64,000 nt of DNA from Elymus sibiricus (Eukaryota; Streptophyta; Magnoliopsida; Poales; Poaceae): the NCBI GenBank assembly GCA_039707655.1, contig CM077668.1, forward strand, positions 402,052,130 through 402,116,129, in the 5' to 3' direction. The translations under genes were made by a program, and so were the position numbers. Below, in pieces: positions 34,609-46,184 of this stretch (the first letter of the stretch is position 1; every line of letters begins with the position of its first letter). The notes beneath the pieces are model-generated. The model searched no databases. It was not told the DNA's origin and saw only the letters and a program-made list of their open reading frames with translations.

Positions 34609-35189
34609 GTAACCGCGTCATGCAGGCAGAGAAAGAAGTCGGTTGCGCGGATGTAGATGAGGTGGCGGCCAGCATGTAGCGCCCGCCGCCATCATCGAGG
34701 AGAAGTAGAACACGGGAGGCTGCCGCCGCTTGTATCCCATGAAGGCCACCACCGAGGCGACGCCGGCATACGTAGCTGGTGTCTTGCATGATTCTTATTC
34801 AGCGCAGACCATTGTCGACCCCGCATGGGATCCATGCAAGTGGAGGCGCCCCCTTCCCCTCCGGCTGGAGCATTAGCCAGGGATTCCACTCCGATGAGTG
34901 GTGGGGAAGCGAGCCGCTCTTTGCGCTGAAGCATATACCTCCAGAGCTCCTGGCAGTCCAGTGATCGGGCTGCCAGCAATGAGGAAGACAAAAGGAGCTG
35001 CCGGCGACCATTTAGATTAGGTATTAATTATACCTCTAGAGCCGGACTAGCACCGCTTATTTGATGTAAATGTAATGAAATCCGTCATGTTTATATGAAA
35101 TCCGGCCGTGTTTACACGATTTTCGTCTTGTTGGTTCGAACTGTTGTCAAAATGTATGCGGCTACGGTTGGATGGCGTCGTCCCGCATC
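34609..35189 (+). other. GC-rich gene-like remnant, right half
   Basis: One frame reads RVMQAEKEVGCADVDEVAAS then stops several times before an ORF at 34779-34964 (…HASGGAPFPSGWSISQ…). No domain is recognised. It is probably the continuation of 32421-33085 beyond the solo LTR. From 35040 the DNA becomes AT-rich and unassigned. Confidence 0.3.
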
Positions 35190-38070
35190 CTTGTCTGCTC
35201 TCACGCACACGCGCGCGTGCACACACACACACGCTCGTGACTTTTTGTACACACCATCTCTGTCTAGGTCAGTGTCTCGTTGTCTCTAAGAGAGAGAGAG
35301 AGACAGACACACACGTTCGCGACTTTTTGTACACACCATCTCTGTCTAGGTCAAGGTCTCGTTGTCTCAGAGAGAGAGAGAGAGAGAGACACACACACAC
35401 ACGCACACACACGAAGAGAAGATGCACACTCACGCACTCGTTCCCTCACACACACGCGCGGGTACACGGTGGAGCGCATTTGCACACGAAGAGGCAGCTA
35501 TGATAATTTGACCCATCTAGTTGTCCACTTAATGTAGGGTCTGGGACCACATGTGAGCCATACAAAGTGCGACCTGAACGTGGTGGCGCGGTTATTGATC
35601 GAGTTTTTTTACTGGTACGTTAAATGAAAAGATGGCTCAGCGCGCATTCAATTTAAAACGATTGCTACGGAGAGGAAAAAATTACTCCACTATATATGTA
35701 GGTTAGAGCTTCGGGACTTGCTTGCTAGGGTTGCTTTCTTCTTCTCACTCTCTCACCCTCTCCAGATCTAAACAAGACGGTGGTGTCCACTCTCTCTGTC
35801 TCTCTCTCTTCTCACCGGTGGTCACAGATCCGGTCGGATCCCTTCCGCTGGGTAGGGTATGAGATGCAATGTTGACGCGGTCACCGTTGGTGAGGGAGGA
35901 AGCCGACGCGCGCCATCTTCTCTGACCTGGCGCCGGCGTGGGTGGTCCTCCGCACTTTTGATCGCTGCCGTCATGTTGGCAGATCCTGCCGCCTGCCTCG
36001 CCACATCCCGCCGACCGGAGGTATAACTTATTTTAGAACTGACTTTCTTCTAATGGGCCAGCTCCCCACGTCGCTGCATCCTTTTTTCCCACCATTCTTG
36101 AGTCCAAAGCTCCCCATGTATCTAGATAGCCCCGTCGGCTTGTCGAACACTCAACACCACCTAAATTTTTACTATTAGAGGAAAAAAGGTAATGCATGAA
36201 GATAAATAGATGGCCTGGTTGAATGTGGATATTTATTTGGGATGGGCGGGGTAGCAAAGACTGGTTAACGAACCGATCTCTTTGTTGAAAAGGGCAATAA
36301 AGTGGTTTGGGGGCGAAGGGTGGGTTGAAGAGTAGTAAGATTCTGGCCTGACCGGTCTCTTGGTCGAAAAAGGAAAGAAAGTGAGGGGGTGTTGGGTGGA
36401 CAACGCAACTGAGAATGAGCACGGCTAGATTTCCTGTGGTCACGCAGCAAAAGGTCACTGACGAGATCACGAGAACAAAAATGGCACAAATCCAGACATT
36501 TTGCTTGCATGTTTGCCGCTCTCGGCAACCACCTCTGCCTCACCACTTTATGCTTGTGCCTCACTTGTCCCTATGCCCCTACTACAGCTGTTAACCTAAT
36601 ATCTGGTAAAATGAAACAATGCCACTATTAATGTGATGTCACTCTTAAGTAATGCTGTTGTCAATCTATTGCCATTGATAAACTGAAGCAATGCCACCAC
36701 CGTTTTATGAAATGCTTCTGTCTTGCTTTATTTCCCACGAAGAGTGCTGTGGGGTGTTACACTTAAATCTCACGCCGGTAACATAGCTTCATCTCAGTGG
36801 AACTGCAGAAATTTAATTGCACATTTGGTTGACACGACGATGTATTTCTCCTTTCCGTATCACCCTTTGTTAGATCGATCGTTCCTATTAACTGTGCGCG
36901 TAGCTACTGATCATGTACTACTATCATCATAGAGTTATAATGCAATTGTTGTGGATGTTAATCTAAGCCCCCATTAATCTAGTGCCTGTGTTGATCTGAT
37001 GTGATGGCACTTCTTAGTTAATGGCATTTTTCATACTGTCAATGTAATGCCGTTGATAACATATGAGATGCTGCTATTAATCATATGCCACAGCAAAAAA
37101 TGACACTGCTTAAATAACCCTATCACATATTTCTCCAAACAGGGTTGTCTATCTCCATGTGGTTTCTATTTGTGCAAGCAGAAGCACAAACCACAATTTT
37201 AGTAGAACCGCACAAAATTAGATGGTTGCATCTACCTGCTGTTAGCTAATCTCACGGTGCTCGAGGTATTCCTACATTCGTAACTAGGTAGAATGACCAA
37301 CGCAAGATGAAATAAGCTTATTCATACGTTACCTTGCTGATCGCAGTGTAGAACGAGCCTGTCATGTGTGGAGGAGCGAACAAGCACTATAGCCGCCCCG
37401 TCAATGCAAGATAAAAGACACCGAGTCATAGATGGCCTGGCCGGCGAGTAGGGGTCGTGCAAACAGCGGTGCATAATTTTAGTGGAACTGCACAAAAAAG
37501 ATATTGGGGTGAGTTGGACAAATTTTCTACAGCCAAACGGAAGGAATTGCACTGATCGATTGGATCGAATTTCCTCCATGGCATGAGATGAGACCCCAAG
37601 GTGGAAATCAAATAACCACTTATAAAATTATGGATAATCTTCCTCACGCAGGTCAGTACCCCTTCGTCCAGATGATCATGTTTTGTCATACCGAGCTATT
37701 GATGTGTGCTACTGTTTTGCAACACCGTTTAAGTACAGCTATTGTTTTCCTATCTTTTCACATTCAGGACAATGAAGATGATTTCAGTAGAACTACACAA
37801 ACTGGTCTAATGTTGAGTGATCTCTATTGCCTCCTCTATTTGCTGCAATGTGTCAGCGTCAATTGCAAGATGAGCCAGTGAGCTAGATGTGGAGTTGCCA
37901 ACATGCTCAAAGTGCACTCAACATTGAGAAGAAAGAAGCATGCCCGGGAAATTAATGCGTAGGGAGGCTCTTTGCTCAGAGAAGCATCGATCGTTTTTTC
38001 TTGATTTCTACACCTTCTCACAGCTTTGTCTTGGTTATAGTCTGGTGAATCATTGAGATGCGTAAACATG
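35190..38070 (+). repeat. Segment R3, longer paralogue of R1
   Basis: It starts with GCACACGCGCGCG, CACACA and GAGAGA runs; a phrase GACTTTTTGTACACACCATC is duplicated (35239 and 35321). It then follows R1: TACACGGTGGAGC (35463), TGATAATTTGAC (35504), TATATATGTAGG (35691), GACTTGCTTGCTAGGG, GATCCGGTCGGATCCC (35827), CACGTCGCTGCATC (36069), several GTGGAACTGCACAAA-type units (36797, 37202, 37482, 37787), and the tail AAGCATCGATCG (37983) with ACACCTTCTCACAGC. It is nearly twice as long as R1, mainly through extra repeat units. It ends about 400 bp before the F-box gene. No conserved protein is seen. Confidence 0.6.
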
Positions 38071-38528
38071 ATAAACTTATATATGTGCTTGTGAATGTTA
38101 GCTAGTATGCATACTGTATCTTGTGAAGCTTAGTTTAATGTGAATGTTGACTAGCGTGTGAACATTTAGAATCTATATTGTGGGCCTGTTATTTGACGCC
38201 TCATTTGTGCCGCGCTTCGACCAGTGTGAGTGTTTGCATGCATTACCGCACCCTCTAATTTGGTGGATGCCAAGCAGGCCCGAGGAGGAGCCATAAGTTT
38301 TTTTCAAGTTGAAAAAGGTTACCGAGAGTGCTTTTTTTGCGAATGGGCCATAAGCTGGAGAGCTGGAGAGTGTCTCTAATGGGCTGTCTCTAGCATTAAG
38401 ACCGACCAGTACAAGAGCCGATCCATCTTAAAGCCCATATTTTTGTAGGAAAAGCCCATATTACTTGAAGAGGGGCGCTCCCAAAAAATCCCTTCTTCCT
38501 CCTCTCTCCCACTTCACTGTCCACTGCA
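38071..38528. other. Upstream region of the F-box gene
   Basis: AT-rich DNA with AGGCCCATA- and GGGCC-like words common in plant promoters (for example AAAGCCCATATT at 38431 and again at 38451). No clear TATA box was found. Confidence 0.35.
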
Positions 38529-38672
38529 GCTCGCTCCTACAGAAAACCCCCGCTCCCTTTCTTCCTCACCTCACTCCTACAGAAACCCCCCGCCCCCCTT
38601 CTTCGTCACTCCTACAGAAAACCCCTGCTCGCCTTCTTCCTCACTCCTACAGAAAACCCCATCCCCCCTTAA
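38529..38672 (+). repeat. Minisatellite in the F-box gene leader
   Basis: CTCCTACAGAAA recurs at 38534, 38574, 38609 and 38644 (spacing 40, 35, 35) within CT- and C-rich DNA. It lies just before the gene's ATG and would be in the 5' UTR. Confidence 0.7.
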
Positions 38673-38734
38673 CTAGGCTCGTCTTTCGCTACTCTACTCA
38701 AATCCGTGAGCTCGACGCGGCGCCCGCAAGGAAA

Positions 38735-39216
38735 ATGGAGTCGGCTGGCCCCATCGTTAAGAAGATGAGGCTCCCGCCAGCGGCGACGCCGGTTGTAGTT
38801 CCCGCACCCCACAGCATGGGGAGAAGCAGCGAGCCTCCCCCCTGGATCTGAGGAACCCGAAGAATCTCGGGCGGAGCGCATCAGCGATCTCCCGGACGCC
38901 ATCCTTGTGGAGATCATCTCGCTTCTCCCCACCAAGGATTGCTGCCGCACCCAAGTCCTCGCATCTCGGTGGCACCCTCTATGGCGCGCCGTGCCTCTTA
39001 ATCTCGACTGTCGTGGCCTATCTCTGTCCAATTATTTTGAACTCCCCAGAGCCATCATCTCCTCCCACCAGGGCTCCATTCAATGCCTCTGCATCCCGGC
39101 ATGCTACCTGTGCATGCCCTGCATGGTGGACGCCTGGCTGAAATCCCCTGAATTCAAAAAACTCCAGCTGCTTGAGTTGTACTATTCCCACATAAATCAC
39201 ATACCACATTCCGAAC
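38735..39216 (+). pseudogene. F-box gene exon 1, 5' part (F-box domain)
   Basis: The ATG at 38735 opens MESAGPIVKKMRLPPAATP in one frame, which reaches TGA at 38849. The F-box begins about 38877 in another frame, which is open back through GSEEPEESRAE. One missing base in GGGGAGAAGC (about 38816-38825) explains the switch. The frame continues through WHPLWRAVPLNLDC and a leucine-rich segment (FKKLQLLELYYSH) to HIPHSE, where the LTR begins. Confidence 0.88.
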
Positions 39217-41115
39217 TGTTGGAAATATGCCCTAGAGACAATAATAAATTGGTTATTATCATATTTCCTTGTTCATCATAATCGTTTATTATCCATGCTA
39301 TAATTGTATTGATTGGAACCTCAAATACATGTGTGGGTACATAGACAACATTGTGTCCCTAGTATGCCTCTAGTTAACTAGCTCGTTGATCAAAAGATGG
39401 TGAAGGTTTCCTAGCCATGGACATGAGATGTCATTTGATAACGGGATCACATCATTAGGAGAATGATGTGATGGACAAGACCCAAACTATAAACGTAGCA
39501 TATGATCGTGTCAGTTTATTGCTATTGTTTTCTGCATGTCAAGTATCTGTTCCTATGACCATGAGATCATGCAACTCACTGACACCGGAGGAATACCTTG
39601 TGTGTATCAAACGTCGCAACGTAACTGGGTGACTATAAAGGTGCTCTACAGGTATCTCCGAGGGTGTCTGTTGGGTTGGCATGGATCAAGACTGGGATTT
39701 GTTACTCCGTGTGACGGAGAGGTATCTCAGGGCCCACTCGGTAATACAACATCACAATGAGCCTTGCAAGCAATGTGACTAAAGTGTTAGCCACAAGATC
39801 TTGTATTACGGAACGTGTAAAGAGACTTGCCGGTAACGAGATTGAACTAGGTATAGAGATACCGACGATCGAATCTCGGGCAAGAAACATACCGAAGAAC
39901 AAAGGGAACAGCATACGGGATTAATTGAATCCTTGACATAGAGGTTCGACCGATATAGATCTTCGTAGAATATGTAGGAACCAATATGGGCATCCAGGTT
40001 CCGCTATTGGTTATTGGCCATAGAGGTGTCTCGGTCATGTCTACATAGTTCTCGAACCCGCAGGGTCTGCACACTTAAGGTTCGGTGACGTTTCGGTAGA
40101 ATTGAGTTATGTATGATTGGTGACCGAAGGTTGTTCGGAGTCCCAGATGAGATCCTGGACATCACGAGGAGCTCCGGAATGGTCCGGAGGTAAAGATTGA
40201 TATATAGGAAGTCCCGTTTTGGCCACCGGAAAAGTTTCGGGTATTTCCGGTAGTGTACCGGGAGTACCGGAGGGCCATCGGGAGGGGCCACCCACGCCGG
40301 GAGGCCACATGGGCCTGAAGGGGGTTGCACCAGCCCTTAGTGGGCTGGGCAAACCATCCCTACAAGGCCCATGCGGCTAGGAATAAGTGGGAAAGGAAAA
40401 ACCCCAAAGAAAAGGGAAGGGAGACCAAATATGGAAGGTGTCCTATTTGGACTAGGATTGAAGTGGAGGAGTCCACCTCCTCCACCTCCAAATTTCGACC
40501 AGCCCTTGAGGGTTTGAGGATGCCTCCTCCCCTCCCTCCCTCCTATATATACTACAGGATTTAGAGGAGAAAAATAACCCTAATTGCCACGTGCTCCCTC
40601 TACTTCATCTAGATCGGTTTCTCCTCTAGTCTAGTTTCAGCGGTGCTTAGGCGAAGCCCTGCCGGAATTGTTCCACCACCACACCCGCCGCGCCGTCGCG
40701 CCGCCAGAGAACACTTCTACCTCTCCGCTCTCTCTCTTGCTGGATCAAGGAGGCGGATATCGTCATCGAGCTGTACGTGTGCTGAACGCGGAGGTGCCGT
40801 CCGTTCGGCGCTAGATCGGAAGGACCGTGATCAGGATCGCGAGACAATTCATGATTTGATCGCGGGACGGATCGTGATGGGATCGTGGGACGGATCGAGA
40901 TTGGATCGCGAGATGGATCGTGATGAGATCGCGGGACACTCGGCGATTTGGATCGCGAAGACGTTCGACTACATCAACCGCGTTTCTTAACGCTTCCGCT
41001 TAGCGATCTACAAGGGTATGTAGATTTACTCTCCCTCTCGTAGATGCTGATCACCATGGATAGATCTTGTGTGTGCGTAGGAAATTTTTTGTTTCCCATG
41101 CAACGTTCCCCAACA
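39217..41115 (+). repeat. Array LTR 1
   Basis: Bounds TGTTGGAAATATGCCC and CGTTCCCCAACA, 1,899 bp. It carries a TATA-like TATATATAC near 40544-40552. It differs from LTR 2 and LTR 3 at about 14 sites where those two agree (for example CACAAGATC against CACGAGATC at about 39792). It starts inside the F-box exon after CCGAAC. Confidence 0.95.
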
Positions 41116-44100
41116 GTGGCATCATGAGCCAGGTCTATGCGTAGATGAGATCTCGAGTAGAACACAAACGAGTTGTGGGCGTGGGTGTATACATATTGCT
41201 TGCCGTTACTAGTTGATATTTGATTCGGCAGTACTGTGAGATGAAGCGGCCCGGACCGACATTACGCGTACACTTACGCGAGACAGGTTCCTTCAACTGA
41301 CATGTAACTTCGTTGCATAAAGATGGCTAGCGGGTGTCTGTCTCTCTCACTTTAGTTGAATCGATTTCAATGAAGAGGGTTCTTTTAGAAGATCAAAAAG
41401 CAATCACTACACCACGTTGTGGTTTTGCGTAGGTAAGAACGGTTCTTGCAAACCCGTAGCAGCCACGTAAAATTTGCAACAACAATTAGAGGACGTCTAA
41501 CTTGTTTTTGCAGGGTATGATGTGATATGATATGGCCAATTACATGATGAGATATATGTGATGTATGAGATGATCATGTGTTGTATAGAATATCATGACT
41601 TGCATGTCGATGAGTACGGCAACTGGCAGGAGCCATAGAGTTGTCTTTAATTATTGTATGACCTGCGTGTCAATCATTAAGCGCTATGTAATGCTTTACT
41701 TTATCGCTAAACGTTAGCAATAGTCGTGGAAGCAACAGTCGGCGCGACAACCTTATGGCGACACGTTGATGGAGATCAAGATGATGGAGATCAAGATGAT
41801 GGAGATCATGGTGTCATGCCGGTGACGATGGAGATCATGCCGGTGCTTTGGAGATGGAGATCAAAAGCACAAGTTCATGGCCATATCATGTCACTTATGA
41901 TTTGCATGTGATGTTAATCCTTTTATGCATCTTATTTTGCTTAGGACGACGGTAGCATTATAAGGTGATCCCTCACTTAAATTTCAAGAAAAATTGTGTT
42001 CTCCCCGAGTGTGCACCGTTGCGAAAGTTCGTCGTTTCGAGACACGCCGTGATGATCGGGTGTGATAGACTCCACGTTCACATACAACGGGTGCAAGCCA
42101 TGTTGCACATGCGGAACACTCGGGTTAAACTTGATGAGCCTAGCATGTACAGACATGGCCTCGGAACACAAGAGACCGAAAGGTCGAACATGAGTCATAT
42201 AGTAGATATAATCAACATGAAGATGTTCACCATTGAAACCACCTCAACTCACGTGATGATCGGACTTGAGTTGGTGAATTTGGATCATGTGACACTCGAA
42301 TGACCGGAGGGATGTCAATTTGAGTGGGAGTTTTAAGTAATATGATTAACTAAACTCATTATCATGAACATAGTCAAAGTGTCTTTGCAAATTATGTTGT
42401 AGATTACTAGATCGCGCTGTAGCTCCCTTGAATTTTTATATGTTCCTAGAGAAATAGATTTGAAAGATGATGGTAGCAGTAATGCGGACTGGGTCCGTGA
42501 TCTGAGGATTGTCCTCAAATTGCTGCACAGAAGGCTTATGTCCTTAATGCACCGCTCGGTGCACCACCCCCTCTAGCGTCGTCTGTAGATGTTGTGAACA
42601 TCTGACAGGCACGTTCCGATGACTACTTAATAGTTCAGTGCGTCATGCATTACGGCTTTGAACTGAGGCTCCAAAACGTTTTGAACGTCACGGAACATAT
42701 GAGATGTTTTAAGAGCTGAAATTGGGATCTCAGACTCGTGCCCATGTTGAGAGGTATGAGACCTCCAACAAGATTCTTTGCCTGCAAGATGATGGAGAAT
42801 AGCTCAATCGTTGAGCATGTGCTCAAATTGTTTGAGTGCTACAATCACTTGAATCGAGTGGGAGTTGATCTTCCAGATAAGATAGTGATTGATATAGCTC
42901 TCCAAGTCACTGTCACTAAGCTACTAGAGCTTCGTGATGAACTATAAAAGGCCAGAGATGATGATCCCTGAGCTGTTCGCAATGTTTGACACCGCGAAGG
43001 TAGAAATCAAGAAGGAAGCATCAAGTGTTGATGAAACCACTAGTCTCGAGAAGGGCAAGGGCAAGGAGGGATACTTCATGGATGGCAAGCCAGTTGCTGC
43101 TCCAGTGAAGAAACCCAAGGTTGAACCCAAACCCGAGACTAAGTGCTTCTATTATGAGGAGAACGGTCGCTGAAGTGGAACAACCCTAGATACTTGGTAG
43201 ATAAGAAGGTTAGCAACGTCGACAGAAGTATATTTGATATACGTATTATTGATGTGTACCTTACTAGTACTCCTAGTAGCACCTGGGTATTAGATACCGG
43301 TTCGGTTGCTAAATGTTAGTAACTCGAAATTAAAGCTACGGAATAAACGGAAGCTAGCTAAGGGTGAGGTGACGATGAGTGTTGGAAGTGTTTCCAAGGT
43401 TGATGTGATCACCATCGCACGCTCTCTCTACCTTCAGGATTAGTGATGAACCTAAATAAATGTTATTTGGTGTTTGCGTTGAGCATGAACGTGATTAGAT
43501 CATGTTTATTGCAATACGGTTATTCATTTAAAAAGAAATAATGGTTATTCTGTTTACATGAATAATACCTTCAATGGTCATACACCCAATAAGAGTGGTT
43601 TATTGAATCTTGATCGTAGTGATACACATGTTCATAATATTTATGCCAAAAGATACAAAGTTAATAATGATAGTACCACATACTTGTGGCACTGCCGCTA
43701 AATGTCATATTGGTGTAAAACGCATGAAGAAACTCCATGCTGATGGATCTTTGGACTCATTCGATTTCGAATCGGTTGAGACATGCGGACCATGCCTCAT
43801 GGGCAAGATGACTAAAACCCCGTTTTCCGGTATGATGGAGCGGGCAATTGACTTATTGGAAATGATACATATTGATGTATGCGGTCCAGTGAGTATTATA
43901 GTGTGCGGTGAATATCGTTATTTTCCTACCTTCACTGATGATTTGAGTAGATATGGGTATATTTACTTAATGAAACACAAGTCTGAAACGTTTGAAAAGT
44001 TCAAACAAAATCAGGGTGAAGTTTGAGATCATCGTGACAAGAAGATAAAATGTCTACGATATGATCGTGGAGGTGAATATCTGAGTTACGAATTTGGTAT

Positions 44101-46184
44101 ACAACTTAAGACAATGTGGAAGTTGTTTCACAACTCACGCCACCTGGAACACCATAGTGTGATGGTGTGTCCGAACGTCGTAGTCATGCTCTATTGGATA
44201 TGGTGCGAACTATGGTGTCTCTTATCGATTTACCACTATCGTTTTAGGGTTATGCATTAGAGACAACCACATTCACTTTAAAAGGGGCACCATCTAAATC
44301 CGTTGAGATGACACCGTATGAATTTTGGTTTGGCGGAAACCTAAGCTGTCATTTCTTAATGTTTGGGGCTGCGACGCTTATGTGAAAAAGGGTTTTCACC
44401 TAATGAGCTCGAACCCAAAGCGAACAAATGCATCTTCATAGAATACCCTAACGTAGCAGTTGGGTAAACCTTCTATCTTAGATCCAAGCACAAAGTGTTT
44501 GTTGCTAAAACGGGTCTTTTCTCGAGAAAGAGTTTCTTTCGAAAGATTGAGTGGGAGGAAGATAGTACTTGATGAGGTTGTTGAACCTTTACTTCAACCT
44601 GAGAGTAGCGCAGCGCAGAAAGTTGTTTCTGTGGAGCCTACGTTAGTTGAAAAGGAAGTTAATGATGATGATCATGAAACTTCGGATCAAGTTACTATCG
44701 AACATCGTGGGTCGACAAGGACGCGTACTGCTCCTCAGTGGTATGGCAACCCTGTCTTAGAGGTCATGTTGTTGGACAACACCGAACCTACGAGCTATGG
44801 AGAAGCGATGATGGGCCCGGATTCCGAGAAATGGTTAAGACCATGAAATCCGAGATGGGATCCATGTAAGAAAACAAAGTATGGGCTTTGGAAGTATTAC
44901 CTGAAGGGCGAAAGGCCATTCAGAACAAATGGATCTTTAAAAGGAAGACGGACGCGGACGGCAATGTCACCGTCTATAAAGCTCGACTTGTGGCAAAGGG
45001 TTTATCACAAGTTCAAGGAGTTGACTACGATGAGACTTTCTCACCCGTAGCGATGCTCAAAGTCTGTTGGAATCATGTTAGCAGTTGCTGCATTTTTCAA
45101 TTATGAAATCTGGTAGATGGATGTCAAAACATCGTTTCCTTAACGGTATCCGTAAGTAAAAGTTGTATGTGATACAACCGGAAGGTTTTGTCAGTCCTAA
45201 GGATGCTAAAATATATGCAAACTCCAGCGATCCTTCTATGGACTGGAGCAAGCATCTCGGAGTTGGAATATACGCTTTGATGAGGTGATCAAAGTTTTTG
45301 AGTCTATACAAAGTTTATGAGAAACTTGTATTTACAATAAAGTGAGTGGGAGCACTATAGAATTTCTGATAAGTATATGTGGTTGACATATTGTTGATCG
45401 GAAATGATGTAGAATTTCTGGAAAGCATAAAAGGTCGTTTGAAAAGAGTTTTTCAAAGGAAGACCTAGAATGAAGCTACTTAAATATTGGGCATCAAGAT
45501 CTATAGAGATAGATCAAGACGTCTGATAAGACTTTCAATGAGTACATACCTTGACAAGATTTTGAAAGAGTTCAAAATGGATCAGTCGAAGAAAGAGTTC
45601 TTGCCTGATTTGTAAGGTGTGGAGTTGAGTGAGACTCAAAGCTCGACCATGGCAGAAGAAAGAGAAAGGACGAAGGTCGTCCCCTATGCCTTATCCATAG
45701 GCTCTGTATAGTATGCCATGCTGTGTACCGCACCTGATGTGTGCCTTGCCATGATTCTGTCAAGGGGTACAAGAGTGATCCAGGAGTGGATCATTGGACA
45801 GCGGTCAAGATTATCCTTAGTAACTAGAGGACTAAGGAAATATTTCTCGATTATGGAGGTGATAAAGAGTTCGTCGTAAAGGGTTACGTCGATGCAAGCT
45901 TTGACACCTATCCGGACGACTCTAAATAGTAGTCAGGATACATATAGTGGAGCAGCCATTTGGAATAGCTCCAAGTGGAGTGTGGTAGAAGTGTCTACAG
46001 TATGACATAGAGATTTGCAAAGTACACACGGATCTGAATGTCGCAGACCCATTGACTAAAGACCTCTCTCACATGCAAAGCATGATCTGATCGAACCCCA
46101 GAACTCATTGGGTGTTAGATTCATAACAATGTAAATCACATGATGATGTGAACTAGATTATTGACTCTAGTGCAAGTGGGAGAC
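41116..46184 (+). pseudogene. Array internal region 1 (dead gag-pol)
   Basis: The primer site TGGCATCATGAGCC follows the LTR. Gag pieces lie at 42738-42947 (FFACKMMENSSIVEHVL … LPDKIVIDIALQ) and 42934-43173, ending in a damaged zinc knuckle (KCFYYEENGR, second Cys replaced). Protease traces (STWVLDTGSV, about 43279-43308), a GAG-pre-integrase/integrase start (43610-44026; IHIDVCGPVS, TDDLSRYGYIYL) and the reverse transcriptase start (44888-45106; NKWIFKRKTDADGNV) follow. The catalytic YVDD reads YVVD at 45376-45387. The tail has DPLTKDLSH (about 46045) and a polypurine tract before LTR 2. Many stops and frameshifts. Confidence 0.9.

Noticed and set aside
35108..35537. Thr/His/Arg-rich ORFs of 85-131 residues
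   Set aside because: They translate CACACA and GAGAGA runs at the start of segment R3.
39536..40990. ORFs inside the array LTRs (74-115 residues)
   Set aside because: They repeat in all LTR copies and correspond to no Copia protein; LTRs are non-coding.
41726..41911. ORF with a DGDQDDGDQDDGDH repeat, present in all three array units
   Set aside because: A short GATGGAGATCAA tandem repeat in the Copia leader; no start context or conserved partner, and it lies upstream of gag.
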